A program made the position numbers and the translations under genes. A stretch of DNA of 64,000 nt from Paenibacillus faecis (lineage in GTDB: Bacteria > Bacillota > Bacilli > Paenibacillales > Paenibacillaceae): positions 186,001 to 250,000 of the forward strand of contig NZ_VSDO01000005.1 of the NCBI RefSeq assembly GCF_008084145.1, written 5' to 3'. The notes under the pieces are model-generated. The model saw only the letters and a list, made by a program, of their open reading frames with translations. It was not told the DNA's origin and made no database searches. The stretch's first letter is position 1. Each line of letters starts with the position of its first letter. Below are positions 8,327 to 17,064 of this stretch, piece by piece.

Positions 8327-9507
8327 CGAAGCTGAGCGCAAAGAGGACGTTGATGGTGGGGCTGATTGCCTCGGCGGTGCTGCTGTCCGGATGTTGGGAC
8401 CGGATGGAAGTGAATGATTTGGCGATCCTTACAGCCGGCGGATTGGACCTGACGGAAGATCGGAAACTGGAGCTTTCCGTCAAGCAATATTTGGTATCGC
8501 CATCATCCTCCGATCAATCGGGCAGCGTATCTTCAGACGCCGGCGGAGGTTCCGGCAAATCGGTTGTTCGTTCCTCCCGTGGGTTATCGATGGCCGATGC
8601 GGCATCCCATTTGCAGCAGGTGTTAAGCCGCAAAGTGTTTTGGGGCCAGGACGAGGTGTTCGTATTCGGTCAGCAGCTGGCGAAAGAAGGGCTCGCCGAA
8701 CCTTTGGAATTTTTGACGAGGCATCCGATTCCGAGAGAGCGGGCCAATGTTTTCGTCAGCCAAAGTCCTGCCAAGGAAGTACTGGGACTCGATCCGCCGA
8801 TTGAACGCTCGGTTTCGCATGCTCTGCGTAAAATGGCTGAAAATGAAACAGGTCTGAATATTACGTTGAAAGAATTGGCGGAGATGATGGCGGGCAGATC
8901 CAGATCCGCCGTCATCCCATGGGTCGAAATCAAGCCTGGCGATGGAAAGCAAGCAGCGTTCGCATTCATTAAAGGCACGGCGGTTCTGAAAAATGGAAAG
9001 ATGATCGGCCGCATGAACGATGCCGAGACACGCGGAATCATGTGGTTGAGAAACGAAGTGAAAAAAGCGACGGTTACCGTTTCCCCAGGCGAGAGCAATG
9101 GACTCGTGTCGCTACAATTGCTGAGAAGCCGTACGGATCTGATCCCGCACCTTAAAGGAGGAGAATGGAGCCTGACGGTTCGAATCGAAACCCAGGATGA
9201 CATCGTTGAAAACACGTCGGAACTGGATCTGTCCGTGCCGGACCATATCAGCGAGTTGGAGCGCGAGCTGGAAGACGATATTAAACGCCGCATTCAAATG
9301 GCGCTAGAACGGGCGCAAAAAGAGATGAAAGCCGATATTTTCAATTTTGCGGATGCTTTTTACCGGAAGTATCCGAAGGAGTGGAACCGAAACAAGGATC
9401 GCTGGGACGAAATTTATTCCCATCTGCAAGTCAACGTACAGGCGAAAGTCAAGGTTGTCCGCCCCGGCATGACCAACAGAAGCATATTCAAGCCGGCGCA
9501 GAGGTGA
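8323..9507 (+). CDS. Spore germinant receptor C subunit, lipoprotein (Ger(x)C family)
   Basis: The product has 394 residues, with an N-terminal signal peptide ending in a lipobox (LLSGC) followed by WDRMEVNDLAILTAGGLD, the hallmark start of Ger(x)C lipoproteins. The body matches the family, ending in a helical region with IKRRIQMALERAQKEMKADI. The start is a TTG at 8323 overlapping the A-subunit stop by 4 bases, behind a GGGGAGACAGGAG sequence. C subunits are lipid-anchored on the outer face of the spore inner membrane and are needed for receptor function. Confidence 0.9.
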   Translation: MTKLSAKRTLMVGLIASAVLLSGCWDRMEVNDLAILTAGGLDLTEDRKLELSVKQYLVSPSSSDQSGSVSSDAGGGSGKSVVRSSRGLSMADAASHLQQVLSRKVFWGQDEVFVFGQQLAKEGLAEPLEFLTRHPIPRERANVFVSQSPAKEVLGLDPPIERSVSHALRKMAENETGLNITLKELAEMMAGRSRSAVIPWVEIKPGDGKQAAFAFIKGTAVLKNGKMIGRMNDAETRGIMWLRNEVKKATVTVSPGESNGLVSLQLLRSRTDLIPHLKGGEWSLTVRIETQDDIVENTSELDLSVPDHISELERELEDDIKRRIQMALERAQKEMKADIFNFADAFYRKYPKEWNRNKDRWDEIYSHLQVNVQAKVKVVRPGMTNRSIFKPAQR

Positions 9508-9511
9508 TGAT

Positions 9512-9766
9512 ATGATCTTGATTTGGGGGAAACTGCTGGGCGTTGCCGCGGTGCTTACTTTGATGGTTTTGCATGATTGGCGCTCCATGCCGTCTTATAC
9601 GAAGCGGGAGAAGACGGCTTATTGCGCCCTGACCGGACTGGGTGCGATTTTGGCGATCTTGCTTGTGATCGATCCCCAAATGCCGGGCCCTACGCAATGG
9701 CTGGATGTTATCTACAAACCGTTGGTCGACTTGATGGAGAAGTTTACCGTACGAAGGAACGGGTGA
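9512..9766 (+). CDS. Small two-helix membrane protein, GerD-subunit-like (GerKD/GerUD type)
   Basis: The product has 84 residues with two hydrophobic helices (about residues 5-22 and 38-56), encoded 4 bases after the C subunit and 3 bases before the B subunit. Some Bacillus receptor operons carry a fourth gene of this size and topology (the D subunits, such as GerKD and GerUD), reported to modulate germination. Identity here rests on size, topology and operon position, not on a recognised motif. GAGGTGATGAT precedes ATG 9512. Confidence 0.65.
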   Translation: MILIWGKLLGVAAVLTLMVLHDWRSMPSYTKREKTAYCALTGLGAILAILLVIDPQMPGPTQWLDVIYKPLVDLMEKFTVRRNG

Positions 9767-9769
9767 AAC

Positions 9770-10870
9770 ATGATTGAAAAAGGAAAAATATCCGCCCCGC
9801 AAATCGGAAAAATAATCTATTTGGCGATTACTCCGACGGCTATTTTAAGCACGCCGGCGATTACGTATCAATATGCCAAACAGGATTTGTGGATATCTCC
9901 GATGTGGGCATTCAGCGGCTTGATCGCGATTGGTATTGCGTTAGGGTTTCAAACATTGTTTCCAGGCGAGAATCTCGTTCAGTCAAGCGAACGTATATTA
10001 GGTCGAATGCTGGGTAAAGTGTTCGGGCTGGTTATACTGTTGTACTATTTGTATTTAAGCGGCATTATCGTTCGGGAATACGGCGAATTTGTAGTCGGAG
10101 CGTTTCTTGTTCAAACGCCGTTGCTGGTTGTATCCGGAAGCATGGTGCTCGTTTGTGCCATTGTTGTTCGCAGCGGCGTGGAAATCATCGCGAGATTTGC
10201 CGATGTATTTATCCCTGTTTTTGCGCTGCTCTTTCTGCTTCTGATCATCCCCTTGCTTCCGGATCTTCATATTCTGAAGATGCTGCCGATCATGGGAGAA
10301 GGTATCGGGCCTTCCCTCTCAGGTTCGGTTGTTTTGCAAGCATGGTTCAGCGAATTTCTGACCGTGTCGTTTTTAATTCCATTTGCAAACCGTGCGGAAA
10401 AAGTGAAAAAAAGCATGGCGATAACTTTGCTGGCCGTCATTGTGACGCTTGTGTCATCCAACCTGGTTACGCTGCTGCTATTGGGGGACCTAACGGGAAA
10501 TTATACCTATCCTTTCCTGATTGTCGCCAGATACATCAACCTGGCCGATTTCTTTACCCATCTGGAGTCACTTTTTATGGCTATTTGGGTGTTGGGCGCA
10601 TTTGTTAAAATATGTGTTTTCTTTTATGTGACGGCCATGGGCGCCGCTCAATGGATGAGCCTTCGTGAATACAAGCCAATCGTATTCCCTGTCGGCTTCT
10701 TACTGCTGTTAATGAGCGTATGGGTCGCGCCCAATCTGCAGGAGTTGACGCATGCGTTATCGACTTCGATCATTTTTTCGGCATTGACGGTATTGGTTTG
10801 CATTCCCGCGGCGCTGCTCGGTGTGGCCTGGATCAGAAAACAATGGAAGAAGAAAAATATGCAGGATTGA
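9770..10870 (+). CDS. Spore germinant receptor B subunit, permease-like (GerB/GerKB family)
   Basis: The product has 366 residues and is an integral membrane protein with about ten hydrophobic helices of the APC-superfamily spore-permease type. The N-terminal segment ISAPQIGKIIYLAITPTAIL and a GVEIIARFADVFIP stretch are typical. The B subunit is the part of the receptor that binds the germinant. It starts 3 bases after the small D-like gene, completing a four-gene A-C-D-B operon. The gene is intact. A weak terminator (10900-10916) follows. Confidence 0.92.
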   Translation: MIEKGKISAPQIGKIIYLAITPTAILSTPAITYQYAKQDLWISPMWAFSGLIAIGIALGFQTLFPGENLVQSSERILGRMLGKVFGLVILLYYLYLSGIIVREYGEFVVGAFLVQTPLLVVSGSMVLVCAIVVRSGVEIIARFADVFIPVFALLFLLLIIPLLPDLHILKMLPIMGEGIGPSLSGSVVLQAWFSEFLTVSFLIPFANRAEKVKKSMAITLLAVIVTLVSSNLVTLLLLGDLTGNYTYPFLIVARYINLADFFTHLESLFMAIWVLGAFVKICVFFYVTAMGAAQWMSLREYKPIVFPVGFLLLLMSVWVAPNLQELTHALSTSIIFSALTVLVCIPAALLGVAWIRKQWKKKNMQD

Positions 10871-10899
10871 ACCGCGGAGACAGTCGGACACGTTCTGAT

Positions 10900-10916
10900 C
10901 GGATGAACATCCGTTT
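10900..10916 (+). terminator. Weak terminator after the first ger operon
   Basis: CGGATGAACATCCG can form a short stem followed by TTTT. It lies between the convergent germination and c-di-GMP operons. Confidence 0.45.
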
Positions 10917-11016
10917 TAAAATAATAGCGCCAACCTTCTGTTTACGCTTAGGACGCGTGTCAGAATGCTTGACGCTTTTTACCGCTCTCAAGTTTGGCGA
11001 AAAGTCGAATTCTCCA

Positions 11017-11811
11017 TCATGCAAGAGATTTTTGTTTCAAAGAAGTGGATAGAAGACTCGCTCTGTTGATCAGTTCTCGAAAAGACAGCGAAAAAAAGTC
11101 AGGTACGAGAAAGCCGTTGATGACTCCCATCGATGCGGACAATGCAACGTTTTGAATGACGACAGGTTGGGACAGGGCATCTTCCAATTGCAAGCCATCG
11201 TATTCATTACGGCAAGTAATCACAATAAACTCATCCCCTGCATACCTGCATACATAATCCTGTTCGTTCGTTAATGCACGCAAGCGATTGGAGAACTCGA
11301 CAAGAAAATCGTCCCCTACCGGATGCCCATGCAATTTGTTGATTTCACCGAAGTTATTGAGATCAATAAAGAGCAAACGGAATTGTTGGCGACGGTTCAG
11401 AAAATGTTCGCCGATATGTTGGATATAAGGTGCACGGTACAGTCCCGTTAGAGGGTCAACGAGTTGGTTCAATTTGATTTGAAGCTTCTCGCGGGTCACG
11501 ATCCCGATTACCTGATCTTCATGAACGACAAGAAGGCGTTCAATGTGATGCCGCTCCATCATTACCAGCGCGTCCCAAGCAAATTGGTCAGGCGAAATGC
11601 TGATCGGGTCTGGGGTCATCGCGTCGGCCACAATGCGATTGGGATGGGAAGAACGGATATCCCGCGACGTAACAATCCCCACGATTGTCCCATGATCCGT
11701 GACGACCAGCGAACCGATTTTAAGTTCATTCATCATATCGGACACGTACTGGACGCTTCTTTCGGATGAAACCGTATAGACCGGGGATGACATGAATTCC
11801 GCCACCTTCAT
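11017..11811 (-). CDS. CBS-pair plus GGDEF protein
   Basis: The product has 264 residues. Two CBS motifs (MSSPVYTVS and MTPDPISIS, residues about 1-115) form an adenine-nucleotide-binding module, followed by a GGDEF domain starting at LVDPLTGLYR. The signature reads YAGDEF rather than GGDEF; alanine in the first position is tolerated in some active cyclases, so activity is possible but uncertain. The metal-binding FIDLNNFGEIN is present. It is the last gene of a three-gene minus-strand operon and overlaps the upstream gene by 4 bases (ATGA). It may link energy state, sensed by CBS, to c-di-GMP. Confidence 0.88.
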   Translation of the reverse strand: MKVAEFMSSPVYTVSSERSVQYVSDMMNELKIGSLVVTDHGTIVGIVTSRDIRSSHPNRIVADAMTPDPISISPDQFAWDALVMMERHHIERLLVVHEDQVIGIVTREKLQIKLNQLVDPLTGLYRAPYIQHIGEHFLNRRQQFRLLFIDLNNFGEINKLHGHPVGDDFLVEFSNRLRALTNEQDYVCRYAGDEFIVITCRNEYDGLQLEDALSQPVVIQNVALSASMGVINGFLVPDFFSLSFRELINRASLLSTSLKQKSLA

Positions 11812-12161
11812 TGCAACTCCACCTCCCGCTGAATTGATACCGAAATTTTCAGTTCGGAACGAAGAACCATGTTGTCGCTGATCAACCGGTCCGCTTCTTC
11901 CAATATGATTTGCATCAGCATACGTTCGTCCAACATTTGAAGAAGGGAGTTCCGAATCAAGACCGCTTCAATTTTGGCGTGCTCCAGTTTAACGATTGTA
12001 AATTGTTCCGGTGATATCGCCTGCGCCATTCGCTTTACCGCTTCCGGCCCGATCGGGGCTTTTTTCCCGATGATCAACAAATCCTGCATAGGCGGAACTT
12101 CAAACTCCGAAATTTTCAAGGAGAGCATTGCTTTCCGGAAATAGTTCAGTTTATCCTGCAT
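11808..12161 (-). CDS. Unknown protein between EAL and CBS-GGDEF genes
   Basis: The product has 117 residues and is soluble, without membrane helices. I recognise no family. AAGGAG precedes the start codon at 12161, and the stop overlaps the CBS-GGDEF start by 4 bases, so its production is tied to the c-di-GMP enzymes on either side. The context suggests a regulator or adaptor in the same circuit, but nothing in the sequence proves it. Confidence 0.75.
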   Translation of the reverse strand: MQDKLNYFRKAMLSLKISEFEVPPMQDLLIIGKKAPIGPEAVKRMAQAISPEQFTIVKLEHAKIEAVLIRNSLLQMLDERMLMQIILEEADRLISDNMVLRSELKISVSIQREVELQ

Positions 12162-12206
12162 CTTGATTACTCCTTCATGTTCGGGTGAGACTTCACGTTC
12201 AACCGT

Positions 12207-12923
12207 TTACGTTAACCGATACGGTTTTCCGAATAAATAGCCTTGTCCCATCTTGATACCCAAAGACAGCGCGGTATCCAAATCTTCTTCTTTTTCAATT
12301 CCTTCTAGGATCAGATTGGCCTCGTCATTGCAGTACTCGGCAAACAGCGCGACAACTTTTTGTTTCTTCCTGGATGTACTCAAGTCGGATGCAAAGAATC
12401 GGTCGATTTTGATGAAATCCGGCGAGATGTCCAGTATATTCCGAAACGAAGTTGTTCCATCTCCAACATCGTCCAGGGCAATCAGGAAATTCAGTTCACG
12501 CAGCAGACGGATGGCATCTCTGAAAGAGGCGCTCTTCCATAAAAGACTCTCATAAATGGACTCGTTAATCTCAAATACGATTTGGTTCCTATAAAGCCCG
12601 AATTGCTCGACAAGGGAGTCGAGTAAGTTGATAAACAAAGGCGAGACCAAAGTTGAAGGGAAAATGTTAATAAATAACAGGGTATGTTCCCGTGAGCCCG
12701 GAAATCCGAAGTAAGCTGAAATGGCCTCGAAAATAGAAAAAGAATCGACTTCGAACAGCTTGTTCTGCTCCATGGCGCGCTGAAATAAAAGATCTGGATT
12801 CATATTGGAGTTACTGCGAATGAGGGCCTCGTAACCAAGGATTCTCTTTTCGGGAAACCCCAAGATGGGCTGGAACATATGATAAAAATCGTTTTGTACA
12901 ATCAATTGTTCGATATTCGGCAT
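12207..12923 (-). CDS. EAL-domain c-di-GMP phosphodiesterase
   Basis: This is a single EAL domain of about 238 residues. The catalytic set is visible: GYEALIRS (EAL), FINIFPST (Asn), FEINES (Glu), ALDDVGDG (two Asp), FIKIDRFF (Lys) and EGIEKEEDL (Glu), ending with GQGYLFGKP. It should therefore hydrolyse c-di-GMP. Start chosen at ATG 12923, which has AAAGGGAG 8-9 bases upstream; the longer frame from 13058 has no convincing ribosome site and would add 45 residues of no recognisable domain. First gene of the operon with the 117-residue protein and CBS-GGDEF. Confidence 0.85.
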   Translation of the reverse strand: MPNIEQLIVQNDFYHMFQPILGFPEKRILGYEALIRSNSNMNPDLLFQRAMEQNKLFEVDSFSIFEAISAYFGFPGSREHTLLFINIFPSTLVSPLFINLLDSLVEQFGLYRNQIVFEINESIYESLLWKSASFRDAIRLLRELNFLIALDDVGDGTTSFRNILDISPDFIKIDRFFASDLSTSRKKQKVVALFAEYCNDEANLILEGIEKEEDLDTALSLGIKMGQGYLFGKPYRLT

Positions 12924-13085
12924 CGAGGCTACTCCCTTTGCTGGAGAATCAAAATAAGAAGCCACCCCGATTTGGGGCAGCTTTGAGCTCGGAAGCATCA
13001 TTTCGGCAACCCAGCTACCATAGATATCATCCTTAGGCCTGAAGTTTTGCGCCCCCATTTTTCAATGGGTTTGCCGTTTCGTTTT

Positions 13086-13286
13086 TTATGATCCTGAAAG
13101 AAAGGGATCAGCCTTAGGACCTACAAATAGAACTCCCCCCTTTTGAATAAAGTTAAATGATTTACGACAAAATCCTTCTTTATACCCAATAATTCGCGCA
13201 AAAAGCGCCAACTCCTTCCAAACAGGTGTTCCGAATGAACCATATTTATCCAAAAATCGGTAAAGATCTTGTTTGCCATTTAACAT
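13086..13286 (-). CDS. Short ORF of doubtful coding status
   Basis: It encodes 66 residues with no recognisable domain and no ribosome site before the ATG at 13286. It is bounded by the terminator at 13309-13350 and the EAL gene. It could be a remnant or chance frame; it is listed because the residue composition looks protein-like. Confidence 0.25.
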   Translation of the reverse strand: MLNGKQDLYRFLDKYGSFGTPVWKELALFARIIGYKEGFCRKSFNFIQKGGVLFVGPKADPFLSGS

Positions 13287-13308
13287 AGAGAATCGTGTTA
13301 GATAAGCA

Positions 13309-13350
13309 GCAAGCGGTTGGTCGCTGATCGTACCAACCGCTTGCTTTCTT
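13309..13350. terminator. Strong bidirectional terminator hairpin
   Basis: A 13-bp stem (GCAAGCGGTTGGT and its complement) has a 10-nt loop and a T-rich stretch on the plus side. It is placed to end the minus-strand XRE transcript. Confidence 0.75.
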
Positions 13351-13368
13351 CATAGCTTGAATCATTTT

Positions 13369-13725
13369 TTACGAATCATCGTTAGCCGGTTCCAACAATT
13401 CTCGTAAAATACGATAAGCTTGCCGCTGTTTGGCATCGTTGTGTTTGAGCAATAAGAGGATGCTGGCCCATAACCATTTTTTCTGGTGTAGATTGGCTTC
13501 TTTATCGTTGCTGAACAGATCGTATACGCTCATATGTAATGCCATAGCTATTTTTTCAATCGTCTGAAGTTTGACGTTTTTTTCGCCGCGTTCAATCTGG
13601 CCCAGGTATGTCGCGGCCATGCCGATCGATTCGGCTAGTTGTTCCTGCGTCAAATTTTTCTCCATGCGGTATAAGCGAATTTTTGCTCCGACTATTTGCG
13701 CAAAGGTAGCCATATCGTCTCTCAC
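13369..13725 (-). CDS. XRE-family HTH transcriptional regulator
   Basis: The product has 118 residues, or 114 if the start is ATG 13713. The HTH lies at about residues 12-65 (IRLYRMEKNLTQEQLAESIG followed by LGQIERGEKNV), with a C-terminal helical part. It is divergent from the Spo0E/Sda-like gene (13898). SinR and related small XRE proteins control sporulation and biofilm genes, but this one shows no SinR-specific C-terminal feature I can confirm. Its likely targets are its own promoter and the divergent gene, inferred from position. Confidence 0.85.
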   Translation of the reverse strand: MRDDMATFAQIVGAKIRLYRMEKNLTQEQLAESIGMAATYLGQIERGEKNVKLQTIEKIAMALHMSVYDLFSNDKEANLHQKKWLWASILLLLKHNDAKQRQAYRILRELLEPANDDS

Positions 13726-13897
13726 AACCCCTCTCTAAAGTAAAGTGTAATCAAAGCAGTCGGAGGGATGGAGTACTCCTAAACTACAGTCTATTCAATT
13801 GATTGTATCTTTAAAATCACTGAGATATAATTTTCCACGGAGCTTCATTTGTCAGACATTCCTTTATGTCTACTATAGATAAAAGGAGTCGAAAGTT

Positions 13898-14215
13898 ATG
13901 CATCATGTCATGATCGCTGCGCAGACTGTATTGTTTGGGAAACGGCAGGAAATCGGCTTGAGCCATAATCAAGTGGTCCAGCTTTCCAAGGAGATTACAA
14001 GACTGACTCGATTACTGGAAAACGTAAGTCAACAGACTGAGAATGGAATGCGAGAAATAAGGGGGAGGGTTGCCACAAGGCTGCTTAGCAAGGAACAACT
14101 GCTCGAATGTATAGCGACAGCTTTGAACATGGGACTTGAAGAAGAGTTTGTTGCTTTTTTGTTCAAGGAGCTGCTAACGATGGAATCCGATACGGAATTG
14201 TCCGAAATGGAATAG
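13898..14215 (+). CDS. Spo0E-like plus Sda-like fusion, candidate double sporulation inhibitor
   Basis: The product has 105 residues. The N-terminal part (about 15-45) resembles Spo0E-type aspartyl-phosphate phosphatases, with GLSHNQVVQLSKEITRL corresponding to the conserved V-x-x-L-S-Q-x-L-D-x-L helix. The C-terminal part (about 63-93), LSKEQLLECIATALNMGLEE followed by EFVAFLFKEL, follows the pattern of Sda, the inhibitor of sporulation kinases (LS-x-E-x-L-x-E-x(4)-A-x-x-M-x-L-x-x-x-F). Spo0E dephosphorylates Spo0A; Sda blocks KinA/KinB autophosphorylation. If both readings hold, one protein would act at two levels of the phosphorelay. AAAGGAG precedes ATG 13898. The similarity is judged by eye. 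Confidence 0.6.
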   Translation: MHHVMIAAQTVLFGKRQEIGLSHNQVVQLSKEITRLTRLLENVSQQTENGMREIRGRVATRLLSKEQLLECIATALNMGLEEEFVAFLFKELLTMESDTELSEME

Positions 14216-14281
14216 GAGGTTGTCTTCAGAAAGAAAGCTTGATGGATGTAAAATGGTTACGGCATTGCTGCCGACGTGGAA

Positions 14282-14310
14282 GCGCGATTGATCGGATGTA
14301 TCAATCGCGC
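14282..14310. terminator. 11-bp inverted repeat between convergent genes
   Basis: GCGCGATTGAT and its exact complement are separated by 7 bases, between the Spo0E/Sda-like gene and the convergent second ger operon. There is no T-tract, so it is a possible transcript end or barrier rather than a classical terminator. Confidence 0.5.
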
Positions 14311-14347
14311 CGCGAATCCATCATTTGAAAATCGGAATTTCCAACAT

Positions 14348-15502
14348 CTAGGCTTGGCTAGCCTTTAACTTGTACCTCCCCGTACTCGTCAACTGAACAT
14401 GGATTCGTATGTTTCGTAAAGAATCCTCATGCAACACAAAATGATTTTCGTCTTCAATCCGGTGCCATACCGTGGGATAGCGTCGAAACAACGACTCGCC
14501 GAGATTATAAACATCGACCTTTCGCTCAAAGCCTTTCCGGTAAGTATGGCGAATTTGTTCTTCAATCTTTCGTTCGGCCAGGTCGATCAATTCTTTTTCG
14601 GACATTTCCTGATGCAACTCGTTAATGCCTGCCTTTATCGTTAGCTCGACGTCAAAATAAACGCGAAGATCTTGAACCGACGGCTTGATACGCGCTTTTG
14701 GCTTCTCCATGACCAGAACAGCCGCTAACGATTTTCCGCGTTCTAGAGAAAGCGGCACTCGAACCGTCTTTTTATGCATCCAGGGCAATCCTTGCAAATC
14801 GTCCAGCCCCAAATTTCCATGGTACCGATTGTTCCAAAACACGGTAATTCCTGCATATTCCAACAACGGTTGCGTTTTTCTGCTTACTTCCCACTGATTT
14901 TTCTCAATCCGTAGAGCAGGCAGGTAACTCATACGCGAATCTTCTTTCAGCGTCATGACAAATTGATACAACCTGATCGGTGAAATGATCGATCGTTGCC
15001 GATACGGTTCCTCCGGGCTGTGCAAAATGGACATCATCGGAGACTCATTGAAAAAAGAAGTTGTGTTGAAGATATCTTCAATCTGTTCCTTGGTGCTAAA
15101 AACCCAAACCAAATAGCGGATTTCCCTGTAACGGTTCAGCAAATCCATTACATCCTGAAATTTATTTTGTTTCAGAATACGTTCGCTGAATACGAGCGTG
15201 GAAACATGCCCCCAAAACACCCTTTGTTGCGACGTTTCATATAAATGGTTTGCCGCTTCCGTAAACGATGCTCCTGAGCCTTTCCCTACCCATACAGGCG
15301 CTTCCTTCGATTTTTGCTGGCCTTCCAACTTGGCGACGCTGGAGAAATCAAGTAGTTGCAAATACACAACGTACTTCCCGTCATGATAATCGAACCCGAT
15401 GGCCGTTACATAACTGATATTTTGGAGTTCCTTCATATTCCAGCAGCCGGTCGTGATGACGAGCAGAACAATCAGAATTCCAGTTAATTTCACGACTTTC
15501 AT
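14348..15502 (-). CDS. Second germinant receptor C subunit (Ger(x)C family)
   Basis: The product has 384 residues. The signal peptide ends in a lipobox (VITTGC) followed by WNMKELQNISYVTAIGFDY, the family's N-terminal hallmark. The C-terminal helical region ends with KIEEQIRHTYRKGFERKVDV. It is the last gene of the minus-strand B-A-C operon and overlaps the A subunit by 4 bases. It is clearly divergent from the first C subunit (8323-9507), so the two receptors are different paralogues rather than a recent duplication. Confidence 0.9.
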   Translation of the reverse strand: MKVVKLTGILIVLLVITTGCWNMKELQNISYVTAIGFDYHDGKYVVYLQLLDFSSVAKLEGQQKSKEAPVWVGKGSGASFTEAANHLYETSQQRVFWGHVSTLVFSERILKQNKFQDVMDLLNRYREIRYLVWVFSTKEQIEDIFNTTSFFNESPMMSILHSPEEPYRQRSIISPIRLYQFVMTLKEDSRMSYLPALRIEKNQWEVSRKTQPLLEYAGITVFWNNRYHGNLGLDDLQGLPWMHKKTVRVPLSLERGKSLAAVLVMEKPKARIKPSVQDLRVYFDVELTIKAGINELHQEMSEKELIDLAERKIEEQIRHTYRKGFERKVDVYNLGESLFRRYPTVWHRIEDENHFVLHEDSLRNIRIHVQLTSTGRYKLKASQA

Positions 15503-17058
15503 TTTGACTGTTCTCCCTGGTTCGTATCATCAATCGGATGAAGCATCTTCGGACGCTTTCTCTTCCATGCCAAAGGCAACCGAAACAAAGCATGCGGCAA
15601 GTCTCTGAAAAACGGAGGAGACATTGGAGCCAGGTATGGAACCCCGAAAGACTGAAGAGACGCCAGCAAGACCAGCAATAAAAATACGCCGAGAAAAAAA
15701 CCGTATAAACCGAAAATGCATGAAAATATATACAGTATAATTCTCAGCACGCTTACCGTACCTCCTAACGCTTGATTGGTTAGCGATGCGCCGAATACAT
15801 GAGTAATTGCGCCAACTATCACAATTCCGGGCGACAAAATTCCGGACCGAATGGCTGCATCCCCCAAGATTAGGCCGCCTACTATGGTAAGCGTCGAACC
15901 GATAGCGGAAGGAAGGTGAACGCCGGCCTCGCGCAACATTTCAAGAAAAATCAACGCAAGAAACATTTCCAGCCCGGCAGATAAAGGGATTCCGAGACGA
16001 TTCACGGTCAACGTCGCCAGCAAGTAAAACGGAAGCTGGTCCTGGTGGTACGAAAGCAGGCAGAGCCAAAATGCCGGAAGCATGAGCGACACGAATAAAC
16101 CTAACAGCCTCAATAATTGTCCGAACGTTGAGGATAACGCTGTAAAGTGGATGTCTTCCGGCGTTTTGATCAGGAGCAGCAAGTTGGCGGGGCCAATGAG
16201 CGCCGCCGGCGTTCCGTCCACCAGCAAAACAAATCGCCCGTTCGTCAAACAGTTGACGGCAAAGTCCGGTCTTCCTGTATACGCCATAAGCGGGAATAAC
16301 GCCCATGTCGGTTCGATCATTTCTTCAAGTTCCGTCGCGCTGAATACTCCGTCGATCGTTATCTTTTGCAGGCGCTGCTTCACCTCCTGTATGACCTTTG
16401 GATCGGCAATATCGTACATGTACATCAATCCGATTCGGGTTTGCGTACGTTCGCCGAGCGCCATTTGCTCATAGGCTAACGATGGGGATTTAAGCCGTTT
16501 GCGGATGAGCGCGGCATTGATGGCTAACTCTTCCACAAAACAATCCTTGGCGCCCCGAACGGAGACTTCGACATTGGATTCTTCCGGTTTTCTCCCCGGC
16601 AGCTTGGCAATATCAACGGAACAGATGAGCCGAAGCGCGGGAATATACATAAGCAATTTGCCTTCAAAAACAAGTTGCGTCGCTTTCCGTTGCCAATCAT
16701 CATCCGGCAGACGTTCCAGTTGAAGTTGGCTCGCTGTTTGAAGCATGCCCGCGTCCGTAAACCCGTAGCACTCATAAAAACGATGCAATCGGGGAAGTAC
16801 CACCTCATGAATCATATGCTGGCTGTCGCTCATCCCTTCGCAGAAGACGAACAGTACGGTTGAACGTTCCTCCCGTGCGTTCAAGGTGTATGTATGATGC
16901 TTGACATCGGCGCAACGATTGAACAAATTTAAAATAGCGGAAGCATCGGCCAGTTCAACGGCTGGCCGTTCGGAAGGTGAGGCGCTTGGTCGAGAAGAAG
17001 CCTCAACCGCCCCGACAGGTCTTTGGAAACGAAATGGTCTTAACCACCTTTTGAGCAT
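15499..17058 (-). CDS. Second germinant receptor A subunit (GerA family)
   Basis: The product has 519 residues. The soluble N-terminal half begins with a variable, Ser/Pro/Ala-rich stretch, then family segments such as CADVKHHTYTLN and FVEELAINAALIRKRLKSP; the C-terminal half has about five membrane helices, including QSFGVPYLAPMSPPFFRDLP. It overlaps the C-subunit start by 4 bases and begins 7 bases after the B-subunit stop. The gene is intact. The gene order (B-A-C) differs from the first operon (A-C-D-B). Confidence 0.9.
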   Translation of the reverse strand: MLKRWLRPFRFQRPVGAVEASSRPSASPSERPAVELADASAILNLFNRCADVKHHTYTLNAREERSTVLFVFCEGMSDSQHMIHEVVLPRLHRFYECYGFTDAGMLQTASQLQLERLPDDDWQRKATQLVFEGKLLMYIPALRLICSVDIAKLPGRKPEESNVEVSVRGAKDCFVEELAINAALIRKRLKSPSLAYEQMALGERTQTRIGLMYMYDIADPKVIQEVKQRLQKITIDGVFSATELEEMIEPTWALFPLMAYTGRPDFAVNCLTNGRFVLLVDGTPAALIGPANLLLLIKTPEDIHFTALSSTFGQLLRLLGLFVSLMLPAFWLCLLSYHQDQLPFYLLATLTVNRLGIPLSAGLEMFLALIFLEMLREAGVHLPSAIGSTLTIVGGLILGDAAIRSGILSPGIVIVGAITHVFGASLTNQALGGTVSVLRIILYIFSCIFGLYGFFLGVFLLLVLLASLQSFGVPYLAPMSPPFFRDLPHALFRLPLAWKRKRPKMLHPIDDTNQGEQSK

Positions 17059-17064
17059 GGGGAT

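Noticed and set aside
7232-8341. Open frame antisense to the first GerA-type gene (369 codons)
   Set aside because: Arg/Gln/His-rich shadow frame, no ribosome site, and the sense frame is a clear GerA subunit.
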